Shown here piece after piece: positions 10,410 through 24,400 of a stretch of DNA of 64,000 nucleotides. The translations under genes and the position numbers were made by a program. The notes under the pieces are model-generated. The model made no database searches, was not told the origin of the DNA, and saw only the letters and a program-made list of their open reading frames with translations. Source of the stretch: Hymenolepis diminuta (lineage: Eukaryota; Platyhelminthes; Cestoda; Cyclophyllidea; Hymenolepididae); contig CAADRB010000015.1 of the NCBI GenBank assembly GCA_900708905.1, positions 231,444-295,443 of the forward strand, written 5' to 3'. Position 1 is the first letter of the stretch, and every line of letters begins with the position of its first letter.

Positions 10410-13400
10410 CTTTGTAAATAGCAGGTATGTCTCTCCCCAAAGAAAACGCGATAAGCATCCCGCTATGGAAATTTTGCAACTTGGAATTTATTTTTGGGAA
10501 AGTATTGTAATTGAAGACTTTAGGTGGAGGTTAGAGTCTTGTCTACAGACCGATGTATCTAAGTAAGGTGTATATTTTGTACGTTTACCAACGTTAATTA
10601 GGGATTGGGAATTATCTCACATCAGGATTGTATTTTACCTTGCGTGGAGTCTTTTCTTCCCGTTGATGAACTTAAGGATCTAACCAAAGGTGTCCTTTAA
10701 TGTTCATGATGATTCACTTGGGAAACCATTGATGAAAGGAATGTGCAAATAATCTTCCGAATGGACAACTCGAACATGTGCACTTCCCTGCACTGATTTA
10801 ATTTCAGAGGTCTGTTTCATTTTTTAAAATAAATTTATCATCGTTAAAGCACTCAAATACATCAATCGCGAAACCGAATGCGCGACTAAATATTATCCAT
10901 ATTTGCGTGAAGAAACAATGAAACTCTTCAATGTAATTATTATCCACAAACAACTGGACTTCCAACATCTGGTATTGCCGAATTTATTAGCACTGAACAG
11001 AAAGATGGCTTGTATTCACTAATATTATATTGTGATATTATTTATAAGTGATTAGTAATTATAAATAATTCTTTTTCTTTTCATGCAGTAGTTATAAATA
11101 GTAAACGCAATCGATAATAAGTCTGCGGTGAATGTAGATGCAGTTCAAGAATCCCTAGAATAGGATACAGTTTATTACTTAATAAACCTTAATGACTGCT
11201 ACGTTCGTCTATATCGTTAGAAATAGGATAAAATCAACTCTTTTTATTGTGGCACTTTGTGATGGTGCATTCGAATCTGCTAAAATGAACTTTAATCGCG
11301 GATACACCAGTTTTAAAACTATTCCTAAAACACCAATATTTCATTTAGTCTCCGTTTTTATGTCGTCGGCTGTCATTCAGTTTCACCACTTCATCGAAGT
11401 TGGAAGAATTGACAACAACAAGGCTGAAAGAACTTTGAGGTAAATAATTTGCCTATAAGTTCAAATGAATGAATGTTGATATGCTATTGTCCGAAAATAT
11501 AAACCATGACTTAGACTAACATTCCATCAATATAATATTCCTACTTTAAGTAATGGAAAACATGCACCTTCTATTTGCATCAATTTATATTTTCTTAATC
11601 AACCGCCAATTATTTCTTCTTTTAGAAAGTGGCCTGGCCAGTAAATTTTGAAAATCAACTTCAATCTCCAATCCTCCTCGGATACCTATATTGTCCACTT
11701 TGAAGCCTTCTTTGGAGCGGAGTACAATATAGAACAGTACTATAAAAGGAAAATGTGCTGGGTTCTGCCATTCCTTATCTCAAAATGTAAACTCCCTTAC
11801 ACATACGGTGGTCATCAGTATACCCTCACTTGACGGCAATCTATATATCGATTTTCTCCCTGTTTGACACAAAGGATATTGATAAATGACACCGAGAGAT
11901 CTGTACCTTAATCTTCTGCGTGGAAAATCTGCATTTTCAGATACTACGGCTTCCGAAGGTAATAAGAAGAGGAGGAATTTATTAAGTAAGCATTTAAACC
12001 TATGATTGATGAGGATTTCCTTCAATTACCCTTTCCAGATGGTCTCTCACAAAAGTTTAAAGTGTCTTGTGATAACATGCATTAAAAGTTGTAAAAGCTT
12101 ACACAATGCTTCATTCTAAGTATACCAAATAGATAAAATCTGTTTATGGAATTCTGGCTTCAACTATAGCTTGATAACAGTTTTCATCGTGTTTAATACT
12201 TATCTCATGAACTTAATTTATGTAGTCAAAATTTTAAATTGGCATCCTAATACTTTTTTATTACATGGTCAGGCCACTGTTATAACGTATGCCACAGTTG
12301 CTAAGACCTCAGAGTGAGAGGGAAAAGTCGGAGACTAAACCAAACAAGATTAGTTGATAAGCCAGACTTGACATTTATGGACCTGATTTGAAATCCATTA
12401 ATACTCCTATAACTGGGTTGTGACAGGACTATAGTTTGTCGGCGAAGACTGATCCGAAATTAGATAGTTATTTGACTTTATGCCCAATGTGGCAGAATAT
12501 GATTAGTCAAACGACGGAAAAATTGATAAATGACCTCGATTGAACTCGTCATGTCAGGACCTGTCTTGGTTATTTTGTCGATGACATGGCATCAATAGTA
12601 CACTTGCGGTGCACGGCAAAGTATTGTTTCGCTTTCCTATCCATCCTAAAGACTAATAAAAAAATATGAAAATTGTATTCTTTAAATAGAATTTACCAAA
12701 TAATGATTCGTATTGTGGAAATTTTCAGTCGGGTAATTTATACTTTCTATATGACTCCATTATAGATTTCAAAACGGTGTTTAACCTCTTCTTCTCTCTA
12801 GAAGACCACAGCTACAATTTAAATGAGTTACTTAAATCTCTCTGCCCAGGAGAAATAAATAAGAAAGTTAACTAAAATAATAGAACCAATGCATTGCTTT
12901 AGATCAGGAGATAGACAATTCACAAAAATATATCCTTTTGGATATTTATACCAAGTTTATGTTTACATTTAGAATACCTCAATAATCGCTCTAAATCGAG
13001 CTTTTACAAATCCTCATACAAGGGTGAAACTTATCTATCAGTCCTCATTTCTTGTCAGCTTAGTTCCTATAAGTTCAAAGATAAGAGACGGGTTGTTCTT
13101 ATATGATGGAATCTCCCCCTCTCTCTCATTTTATTTCTAATTATTTATCAGAAAGAAGTAAAACTATCGAAAATGGGGACTCAGGGAGACTTCTCAATGT
13201 TTATCCAGGCTGCAATCGTGCTGAAAGACAGTGAAACTTATTGGATTGTTAAAGAGTATCATGGAGAAAATCAAGAGCTGGTTCCAACCTACTGTTAGCA
13301 GCATCAAAATCTGTATTTAAAAATTGATTCAGCAAGAGTGTTCCGAGCGCAATCCGAACGATCTGGAGTAATAAAAATACTTCCCTTAAGTTATTTCAGC

Positions 13401-16400
13401 TCATATTATCCTACCCTTATACCACATTTTCTATGTATTAAATTATTTTAGCAACAATTAACGTATTATTTGATTGATCTGATCTGATTTGAAAATACAT
13501 GGATTGCTACCATATTTCTATAAATCCGACATCCGGTAATAATTCAGATAAATAAATGCAGTTGAATAGCGCTATCATAAAACGTGGCCATAAACACCGC
13601 AATTCGTTTCAAAATTTGAGTAAGAAAAGCCATGGATAAGAAAGGGCCGCTCTCAGAACCACGTTGTCAAAGAGCTATGATGTGTGCATTTTCCTGAGAA
13701 ATACCCCAGCCAATTGTCGATGAAGAGGACCCCGCCTTTGGTCCGCTTTAAATTTCTGTCCAGTTCTCATATTATGAAACTTCATTTTAGTCATCGGATT
13801 CTAAGGAGAACTGGCATTTCCGATTTAGAAATTAAAAGCCCTGCTGTCAAATATTGTGTGCGAACTCTATCGCTCCTGACCATCAAAAGAGTTAAATTTT
13901 CAATATGACATGTCCAACCATTCAATTTAGTTAACTGGCAGATAAGTTCTGAACGTCCAAGTGGGAAACCTATCAGGAATCAAATTGAATTTAAAATTTG
14001 GACCATAATGACATGTCTCGGTTAACTATGCTCTCTTAATAAAAGGAAATGACCAAAGGAATATAATATTCAAAAAGCAAGTTTCTTTCTGTGCCTTGAT
14101 TTTACTCTGCACACCTACTTCACTCTCACACTCATATATCCTTTTCCTTTTATATGAATGTTTTCTGCGTGACCAAAAATTTGTAAATGTTTACTTACTA
14201 TGCTATAGATGATAATTATATGTAATAATACAAGTCCCAGTAATCTGTGTTTCCGATGAATGATAATTAGATAAATGCTTTAAAATGCCATTTAAACTTT
14301 AATTAAACAAATTATCAAACATTATTTCAAAGAACATACTAGAAAGACCTGAGACAATAAAAAGAGCATCGGAGTAATTATCATAAATGATAATAACAAT
14401 AATAATCTATAATAAATGATAGATAAAATGACCAACGGATATTAAAGTGTTTAACCAAATTTATCTATAGTGGAGTTAGATAGATAGGCAAAAGTGACTT
14501 AGCACAAAAGGATATAAAAAGAAACGAGGAAAGGGTTTCGAAGCAGGTTTCTTCGAAGGCAATTTCTGTAACGTATTAAGAGCTACAAAGAAGATGCACG
14601 CACATTGTAAGAACTGGAGTTTTTTGGGTTAATGGCTGGGATGAATTTGACAGTAGTGGAAGTCAATTAAACCCGGATCCCCATGTCTGAAATTGAGTTC
14701 ATCACACGATTAGATATAGGGAATCTGAATACCATAGCTACCCGCCGAAATGCATCTTCGCATCAGGAACAAAATAATCTTTAAAATTATAAATAAATGT
14801 TTGAAAGATGTATATTTTAAAATTCAGATTCAACTACATAAAATATGACTGAGCAAAGTTCGGGGAAAAAGATTTATTCCCTTAAAATGTATATGCTTTG
14901 TGAAATCAGATGGTTTGGCTATTGGAAAATAGATCCCTCTTTAAGTAGACGTTAAAGGCAACTATTCATGAATGCAGAGGAATTTGAAATAAGCTTCACA
15001 ATGGAATTATCGGGGACAACTGAAAAAAATTTACTCAGAAATTCCTCAATTAAGTATTTAATATTAAAAAGGCCAGTAAGTCCGATAGCTCATACTGATA
15101 GCCATGTAACTCTAAAGATAAAACTGTCGCCATCTCCCAAACTCTCAATCTAGATCATTGCCAAATGTAAAGGTTCCTTTGATGCCAGATGATTGTGGCT
15201 TTTTTGGGAAATGTGAGATTACGAAATCTGTAATTTGTAGGTCATGGAAATCCATTTCAATTTTCAGCCAATCACTGTCAAAACTAAGCTGTCAACAGGC
15301 GTAAACCTCCCAAATATCTTAAAATGGAGACAAAAAGACACTTGTGATTCCCTAATTGTCCATTCACATTTTACAAATTTCAAATGCTCTCCCTATACTC
15401 ATGTATCTATTACCTCTGTCACAAGGCTATCAGCTAGGATATGCTAACTAAGCGCCTTCTGTAGGGCTTGAAGTGGTGAGTCTTACCTAGTCAACCCAAC
15501 CTAGCGACAGTGACCATGACTCCTCTCAATGACAGTGGTATTTTCCAATGCATCAAAGCTAATTAAATGACGGCACACCTGGGTAGAAACTAGTTGAGCA
15601 TGAACATCCGTGATGACTTGTCTACACGAACATAACTTCTTATCTCTACTTCCCCTACCTCTATTAATCTATATAAAAACTCTTTTGTAAACACACCGTT
15701 TGTTACTCTTATTTCATAGTTCCAGATTCGCTTCAAATAAACTCTGCACACCACTGTCTTGTTTCCTCCCTATCCCGTGGTCGCAGTAAAGATACGTAAA
15801 AGGTGGAAGGTAGGCGTACAGAATAGCTGTGGGAAAACCGGATATCTAAGCTGCTAGTCTGTTCTTCTAAGCACTAAACAGAATTCGAGCTGTACAGATA
15901 TTGATGATTTCAGGGCCAAAATCTCCATAGATTGAAATCCTCTATTTTCAGTGTTATTGTTAAGTGCTTTATGTTCTTCTACCTGAGTAGTATTTTATTG
16001 GGCTATATAATTTTCCCATCGGATGTACTTAGCGTAAATTAGTCCGTCAATAAAGCTACCTTAGGAGCCCCGATTAAAATAGACTAGACTTCTTTAAAAT
16101 GATTAATGGTCTTCCTAAAGGCAACCAGGGGACCACAAATGAGAAGACCATGAGTTAAGTAGAATCATAAGATAATTAATAATTGGAATAGAATGAGGGA
16201 AATAAGGAAGGAACTGGAGGAGGGGTAGGAGGAGTTGGGAATTGGAGGGGAAAAGGCATCCGTGTTACGATAGAATGAATTAAGACACGAAGAAGGGGAT
16301 GGGTAATTTCGCGTTCTTTGTTCGTCAATGAGAGCCCAATAAAAATACCAAGCTGGCAATCAGACCAGTACAGAGCTGAGTTAGTTAAGCCATTCAACCC

Positions 16401-17861
16401 ATCTTGTATAAGATTAAATCAACTCAAGCAAATTCTTCACCGCATAATACCCTCTTTAAGTAACTTTTGTAAATGAATACGGATATAACAACTATGCAGT
16501 ATATTCTTTTTAAAAAGTTCATTCTTGCAGTGAAATTAAAGTTAATTTTCCAGCATCTCAAAAGTATTACAGTGGTAGTCTTTTCCTGAATACTTTTAAG
16601 AAAAAGTTAACATGTGGAATATTTCTTTCTCTTTTTAGGACTTTTTTAATAGCTCTGCAGAAGGATACACAGATAAAATCTTAATGAGCTCGTAAATTTG
16701 TGACAGAATGATTACCATCAGTAAGTTCCTCAAGATTTATGATTCCATAATTCTTACTAAAACATTTATCTACCAAGTGAGAAAAAATTTGTTGTTATGA
16801 TGCCAATTAAGCTTACCTACTTTTGACAATCGAAAGAAACGATTTAATGTGGGCGGCATGACTAACCAATCAATTGAAATTGATGGTCGGGAAGTTCCAA
16901 ATATCGCGAACGTGAACTCCAGCAACCTAGGAGTCGGATAATTGTAATTGAACTGGGGACCAATAGGATATGACGTAATAAACAGTATCTAATACGAAAA
17001 GTGGACAACTCAACGCTTGCAGAATTAAAAAAACCAGGGTTCCTGATATTCCGGCCACATTATCCTATTTTAATTGACACTCTTCATTATCGATGTTTTG
17101 TTTTTGTCTGAAATTTCGCAATCTCGAGTTTCACGGACTACTTTAGACCAATATTTACCATATTTGGATTTACAAGAAATTAGTTGGCATAAGTTGAGTA
17201 ATAAAACTAGTGCATTTTATTTTAATGTGAAAGTAGTGGAATGATAAGAGCTTACGTGAATTGAATATAGCAAGGCTCAAAAATATTTTACAGAACAATG
17301 TGTTCAGATGACTATAATATAGGCTCCAGATAAGAGACTGATATGAAATAGAGAAAACCAGTTAACCCTGACAATCGGAAGAACCTCACAATGACAAAAT
17401 TGAAAGTAGTTAAAGACAATAGCAAATTAATTTATCAGGAGGCAAAAGTAAGACTTCAGTCATGGAACTACAAAGCCGAATGTGGCAGAGTAACATTCAA
17501 TGCCGATGTGTCAAATAGCGGAAAACTGATAAACTACTAAAAGACCAAAGGATGAGTTATATGGGGAACGAAATGAGAGGTAGAAAATGTTTAAAAAAAT
17601 CGGTGAGATTCAGGAGGGCATTTCAACGTAAACAGAGAATAAAGCCAAAAACTTTAAAAGAGCATTTTGTTTGCTTTGCTAACCGTCCACTTTTCTGAAC
17701 TAATAATAAAAACTTAGATTCGAGGTTTCCTCAAAATATTTCATCTCGGTATATTGTAGTCCAATTGTGTTGGAAATTTAAGGCAGTTTTGTTCCGAAGA
17801 TATCCAGTGTAACTAATAAATAATAAAGAAAACAAAATTGATCTCATTTCACACAAATCGT
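10410..17861. other. Intergenic region between the orphan exon and the Src 3' end
   Basis: Apart from the weak frame noted at 11192-11438, I see no supportable gene. The region has GA-rich patches (16190-16260), short AT-rich repeats and small chance ORFs. 12300-12620 is less AT-rich than its surroundings and may be an old interspersed repeat, but I found no second copy in the window. Confidence 0.45.
11192..11438 (+). pseudogene. Weak open frame with donor, possible fragment
   Basis: An 83-codon frame beginning at ATG and ending near a donor-like TTGAG|GTAAAT. It is followed about 187 nt later by a good acceptor (TTCTTCTTTTAG, ending 11625). Joined sequence does not stay open for long in any frame. 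It may be chance, or a decayed companion of the 10.1 kb candidate exon. No family recognised. Confidence 0.15.
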
Positions 17862-17867
17862 TTTATT
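17862..17867 (-). terminator. AATAAA poly(A) signal of the Src-family gene
   Basis: TTTATT on the plus strand reads AATAAA on the transcript strand, about 130 nt beyond the kinase stop codon. It is the first canonical hexamer I see after the stop and implies a short 3' UTR. Confidence 0.6.
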
Positions 17868-17996
17868 TTAGTAATAGTAACAATCAAGGCCAAATTAAAA
17901 TCGATTGCAAATAGTAGGGAAGCGAGAGGGGAATATACCTATATACAAAACAGAAAAGAGATAGGGAGGGGGGAAGGTGGTATTGGTAATAATGTT

Positions 17997-18470
17997 TCAA
18001 TTTTGGCGCAAATTAGCAGTGCCATGACGACGATACATTGGTAGAGGGGGCGGTGGACTTTCACATCTCTCCGATGCTGAAACACCTGTTGTTCCACCCA
18101 CAGTTGCAGTAGCTGGATCTCGATAAGCTGGACGGTCCCATTCTTCACAGAATACTTGCAGACGCGAATGGATATTAGCGAAGGAAGGTCGAACAGTTTC
18201 GTCGGCGGCCCAACATTCTAACATTAGATCGTAGAGTTCAGCGGGACATCCAGGTGGTGAGGGCATTCGGTAACCAGCTTCCACTTGACGCAGAACTTCT
18301 GCATTGTGCATACCGGGATAGGGCACGCGTCCATAGGTCACAATTTCTGTCAACAAGATGCCGAAAGACCATACGTCAGAAGCGGTGGTAAAGCGAGAGT
18401 AATTAGCGGCTTCAGGAGCGGTCCACTTGATTGGGAAACGCGCGCCTGCATGAGCTACATACTCCTGATT
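17997..18470 (-). CDS. SRC: Src exon 7, activation loop to C-terminus (residues 490-646)
   Basis: Begins [20 protein letters not shown] with activation-loop Tyr493, then [22 protein letters not shown] and [13 protein letters not shown]. After the kinase fold ends near LQVFCEEW it has RPAYRD and a further 41 residues beyond Tyr605, including [11 protein letters not shown]. Stop TGA at 17999-17997. Acceptor TTTTTCTCAG. Confidence 0.94.
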   Translation of the reverse strand, partial: NQEYVAHAGARFPIKWTAPEAANYSRFTTASDVWSFGILLTEIVTYGRVPYPGMHNAEVLRQVEAGYRMPSPPGCPAELYDLMLECWAADETVRPSFANIHSRLQVFCEEWDRPAYRDPATATVGGTTGVSASERCESPPPPLPMYRRHGTANLRQN

Positions 18471-21400
18471 CTGAGAAAAAAAAATATTTTATAGATTTAA
18501 ACAAATTCCAAAAGTGAAAATGTTCATATTTTCAAAAAAATGTCTAGCTTGAATAACTGGCGTTGAAGGAATTATAAAATGTTTTAGATAAACAGCCTCT
18601 GTATTTAAAATTATTAGTCTATTTAATACATAAAGCTTATGAGTAATAAAATGTCAGCATGTGAAAATGTATATATTTCAGTCAAGTTACAGGGAAATTA
18701 AAGAAAGTTAATAATAAGTTACATAACCATGAGCGTTCGTGATAAACTAACCTAGATTGCAAACACAAAGTGGGAATATAAAAATGAAAAATATAACTTT
18801 ATTCAAACGATAACTTGAATAGAAATCGTGAAATACCGTTAATGGAACATCTTAATTGAATAAAAGTTCGCATTTTTCTTATTTTCAAAAGTAAGTATCT
18901 CCTGAATTAATTAGATTCTCTTATCACTGTATGCCGACCAAACATTAAATGAATTGGCAATGCCAGGTAGCTGAAAATTATTTATAACAGTTACTCCGAA
19001 GCCCATTTAGGAAACCATTTTCGAAAGCTACCTTTGGGTAGAAAGTAGCCTCCTTGATGAGAGACCAAATTCTGTCACCATTCACATTAACCGGACTTAA
19101 CCAGTAAGATTAATCGTTCTTTCCACCGGATGCACGTCGATGGAGATCGAACTCCTGACCTTCGACATGGCAGACATGCACGATGATCAATGCTCCGCCG
19201 ACGCATTCTTTCTCTTTCTTAAAGTTGGACTTTTATAATTAGTGAAAGATCTTGCTTAAATAAAAGTGTGAGTGTGGAAAATCCTAGTCGATTGTGGAAG
19301 CAACTGAAATCGATTAACAGAGAATTCCAACAAATAATAAAGTGGAGGGATTCAAAAAGGCGCTAAGAGGAACGTCAAGAAGTCAAAGGGTCTGGACTTT
19401 TGGAATCGGGTTGCTAAATGGATTATTTACTTTCCACAATTCAAATTTCATAATTCGTCTCCCCAGTTGCAGGAAATGCTTTCCTACGATGTTCATTGAC
19501 CGATTTTTAATTAAGAATCGACTTCACCACTTTATTTCATCTCTTCTTCGTACGGTTGAGAAGGCAACAAGATCATATATGACTTTAGCAGCTTACAGAT
19601 GACAGAGAATAGATAGCCGAAATTAATAAGTTAACAGAGCTCCATAAGCTGCCTTCAATGGTAACGCAATTAGGAATGACATTTGATTCGTGACACGCAT
19701 TGGTTTCTTATAAATCTGAGTAATTAAACAACCGTTGAATATCTCCCAGCCAAAAAAGCCCAGACTCCACCAGTCGTATTTTTCACGCTGCGTTGAATAA
19801 CAGCTTGCCTTATAAAGTAAAAATCATTCTGCTGACATATAAGGATGAATTATTAATAATATTCCGCATTACAGCAACCAATTACTTAATAGACGCGTGC
19901 TTTGTATATTCTATCCAAGTTAATAAAATCAACGCCAAAGAAAATGTTTTCAAAGCACCTTGATAACTCACTTGTAGCTAACAATTTGTATGAAGATATC
20001 GACGTGATCTTTTAAAATTTACAACAGCAAGACGTTTGTAATTTAGCATAAATATATTTAACGGCCAAAATTGAAAGTCTAATTAAAAATGTTAAATTGC
20101 CAATAAATTTAAATGAAAAACTAGAGTATCAAAATACATTTTAAGCTCTAAAATGGCTACTTCAAACGGAAGGAAAACCGTTTTACGTCGATTTCTCCAA
20201 AATCCAATTAGAAATCACGTTCAGACGTCACAAAAATAACAGTTACCAATAGTAACAAGTAGTAAACATTCTGTAACACCTTCTCTGCGTACTTAGAGCA
20301 AATCAAGTAAAATATTGCCAGCAGAAAACCAGAAAGCATTTCGAATATTAAACTTATAAAAGGTTTGATATTACTTGCAAAATAGTTTGAAAAATATTTA
20401 AAGTTCTTTTCGGGAATGAAGTCAAAGACAAGACAACCAAAAAAGAGCATTTTTGCTTTGTTAGGAAAACATTTTTTAGTGTCGAAGTAAATTTGGAGTT
20501 ATTTAAATACAATTACTAGAGTTAACTCTGAGTGAGCTCTATTATTCTAAGAACCATGTTGAGATGACATGACCACCCAATGAAATTAAATTTTCCGGTC
20601 AACAAGCTCTGAATAGCGTAATGTAACCTAACCCATGAACCTAAGAGCCGAATGATGGGGATTGAACATTAATTCTGGCAAAGTAAGACTGCTAATGCCC
20701 TGACTTCATTACCTACTTCTTCTTGGCCCTCTTCCTTGTTTGTTGTTCTTCGGATTCAGCTACTTGCAAGCTATTTTTGCATTGTCAATGGTATAAATTA
20801 TCTTTAAAGTTTACAGTGTTGATTATGAAACTTCTAATATTGTTAGATTCACTTTTGAGTGTCAAAATTATACGATTTAAGAACTAATTCGAAGAAGACA
20901 ATCAGAATAGACAATAAAATCTACAATCAATCAAATTATGCAAAAACTAGGTTAAAAAAGACATGTTCTTTATGTCTGTCAAAATAAATACACTTCAACA
21001 AATTGAAAACATGAAAATTCGCATGTAATTATTGGCTCAACAGTGGAATTCCATTCTTTTTAAGTCGTGCTAAAGATCCAAAGTTGCATCAACTGTGTTA
21101 TATTCTCCTTCTGCATAATTTATGAAGTGGAGAGGAAAAAAACATCTCAGCGAGTTAATTGAATTCAGCAGCTAATATTTAGCGAATGTACACTAATAAC
21201 ACGAAAAAGATGGAAACGTGGTATTTCTTTGGGATCAACGCTTTATAATTAAACATGTTTCCATTTGTCTTTGGAATAAAAAGTAGGAAAATTAGGTTTT
21301 ACTGCAATCAAAAGAGGAATACAGTAAATTTCACTCTACCTTCCTTCGAATGAATGTAAAAGTGATAGCAATGTATTTTCAGTTTATACTCTTGATAAGA

Positions 21401-24400
21401 CCATTCACTATTTTTCTTTTAAGAGAGACACTGAAGGAAATTCATTGACCAATCTAAATCTGATATTTTAGTATTATACTCACATTCGTATATCCGTCAA
21501 ACGTAATTAAATAGTACATCTGAACTTCGTTCATCTGACGTTCGAAAAAGCAATGTGGACCTTTCGATATATTGGCTAAGAAGTGGAGGAAGGTGAATTG
21601 GGTAATTTCAACATAGCTCCAGTAGCTTTCAAATTCTGTTTTTATAAACTTCACTTTATAAAAGTTTCATGAGCGGGAAATAAGATTTTAGCTTTCAAAC
21701 TATTGAGTTTAAATCACAGTAGATATTGGTTTCCAATAGCGAATGTCATCCATTTGTATCTTCCTAACCCCACAGTTAAAATTAGCTTGATTACAGACGA
21801 AAGCGTGCATTTTGGTCTGATCAATTTACAAAGATTGGGGTAGTGGCGCCAACCCCATCCCGTTGGTGTTGCAGAGCCGTTAAGCTAATGAGGTTTTTTT
21901 CTACCACTGGCCAAGATGGCAGGACGATACTAAATAAAATGCCTTGTGATACTATTTTAAAGTTAAAGTTATTTTACCTCCCAAAGTACTAAATAAAACT
22001 TTAATGAAGTACCAAAATAATGGTTTACAAAACCTACCGCACCTTACACATGAGGATAGGGAAGGCACAGCTATCCAAACTAAAATACGTGATTTCGAAA
22101 TTCATGTGAATAAATACCTTCATTTTAGTGAAGTTCCCCTATTAAGACTCTAAAGGTCAAATGACAATCAGACTCAGATTTTATAGTAATTTTAATTCGT
22201 TCATCGATTAATCCAAATATGACTTATCCTTCAGTCTTTAAGCTGTTTACCGATTTCCCCACGTTGTCTAACTCTTGTTTACAATTTTTTCCCTAGTTAG
22301 CTTATTAAGATGCCGCCCTCTTCTCATCATCAAACTGGAAAGGGCAAAACATTTTTTTATTTCCCTAGTTGTATTTTATAATTATAATTTATATTTATCA
22401 ATAAATAAATTAATAATAAATATTTTATAACTTATAATCTAAAAAGACGAACTAATGACCCACCTGAATCATTCTAGCCAAACCAAAGTCCCCAATCTTG
22501 ACAACATTTCCATCTCCAACAAGGCAGTTTCTAGCAGCCAGATCTCGGTGAACATATCGTTGAGACTCCAGATAGGCCATGCCCGATGCGACCTGAACCG
22601 CAAGTAGAGCTAAACTCGGGACATTCATAGTTCGACCTTCTTGTGACTGAAGGAAAGATAACAGAGAACCCTTTGCCATTAATTCGGTGATGAGGTAGAA
22701 TGGTGCTGACTGGGTACAGACTGCATAAAGCTGGATGAGATGTGGGTGGTGGAGCCGTTTCATTGTTTGAGCTTCCATCAAGAAATCTTCAGCATTGCAA
22801 AGATCTGCAAAACAGAAAGGGGACATTAATTTTAGTTGAGGAGCTGAGCTAGGCTGGGTTGAGCTCTACTAGCTACAGATCTCTTATTCTGAAGATGAGA
22901 GTAGCACCGTCATTTAATATTTTAAAACGACAATTTAAGATGTATGCTTTCTTCTCTCATCATACGAAATTGAAATAGTTTGTAAACTGCTAAGGTGCAA
23001 AATTGCAAGCGAATGAAAACTTACATCTGGGGAAATTGCTACCGATTGCATTCAAGACCAGGCCCAAATGACTAAAATTATGAATGTATTTGAAATGAAA
23101 TGGCATCAACTGCAATTCCAGCTATGTAAAAATGTGGTTTCAAGATTTATCTTCCAAATTTCACTTCTCTACAGTACAGTAAACGTAACACCGAAAGTTA
23201 TACACATTCTCTGTGCAAATCATTATTATACAAGACTTAAATACAATTGTTCGAGAAAACAGTTGTCTTACCTAATATTAACTTTAATAAAATTAATCTT
23301 TTCACCCTGAAATGATATTCTAACAAGTTATAAGAAACCACATTTTGGAGAGAGAGGCAGAGAATTGCTGAATTTCAAAATGTTTGGTACGATAAGAAGT
23401 AAAATTTTCTATCATTTTCTACTTTTAAGTTAAGTTTTGTATTCGAAATGCATCAAATTAAATATGAAAATTTTAGATATTTAAATTTTCAAAAAAATTG
23501 TGGGAATACAGTAGAAAATATGTTTCTTTCATAAAACCGGGGAATCAATTCTCTTTCGCTCCCATTTTAAACTCATAAATTATCAAATAAAATTTTCGGT
23601 TTGAAAGTTCGGAAACTCACGCATGAATTAAGTGTGGAATAGAAATAATAAGAAAGTGCTTGTGCATATTTTCCACCGAGGAATAACCAGTCTTTCATGA
23701 AAATGTATTCTTTTTTCCAAGATATGAAGTGAAAAGTCTCATATGTTCATATCATTAATAGTTCGCTTAAACAAATGCATCTCACATATAGCATTAGTGC
23801 ATCCACACATTTGACTGCAAAGAATTCGATAAATTGTCCCGTTATCATTATGTGAAGTAATTGAAACTTGTATTCGGTGTTACGGGGCAGCACTATTTAT
23901 TAGTTCCTGAGAGGATCAGTTTCTGAGAAAGAAAAGTATATCCTCAGCCGATATGTTAACAAAGACAGTATACTTTAACTCGTTAGTAATAATTATCGGT
24001 TTCATAAAATAGCTAAGTAATCGACAACTTTGAAAGAGATCTATAGGTGGATTGGGTTATCGTAAAATATGGCGCCATGCGGAAAGGTGGAAAGTTATTA
24101 AACTTGGGGAAAGTCTTCTGGGAGTAAATATAATTAACCTCTTAACAATATTCGCAATTTCTTCCCAAAACATATAATTTACAACTTTCCATACACGATA
24201 GATTTTGACATTCACTTTTAAACAAGAATTTTTTCAGATAAAACTGGTATTAACTATTTGAGCTTAGCTTGGCTTGTAGTATCACTATCGATTCCTTTCC
24301 AAAAATCAGGAAATCCTAATGTCAGATCATTTAATATAATTAAATAATTATATAATCTATTTGTTTAATAGAAATAGCATTTTTATAGACATTCTTAGTG

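Larger units (their letters stand above)
18471..22463 (-). other. Src intron 6
   Basis: A 4.0 kb AT-rich intron. It contains one clear member of the tRNA-like repeat family (19015-19206) and a weaker relative near 20653-20704. No nested gene was recognised. Confidence 0.7.

Noticed and set aside
16165..16397. Two Pro/Ser-rich minus-strand ORFs
   Set aside because: They arise from a purine-rich plus-strand tract read in two frames; low-complexity composition.
17838..18494. Plus-strand ORFs at 17838-18044 and 18285-18494, and a minus ORF at 17939-18148
   Set aside because: They overlap the last Src exon and its 3' UTR in other frames or on the opposite strand.
21840..21925. GC-richer segment with GGCGCCAACCCC and GTTGGTG, considered as a tRNA or hairpin RNA
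   Set aside because: It does not fold into a convincing cloverleaf, box B is absent and no second copy was found.
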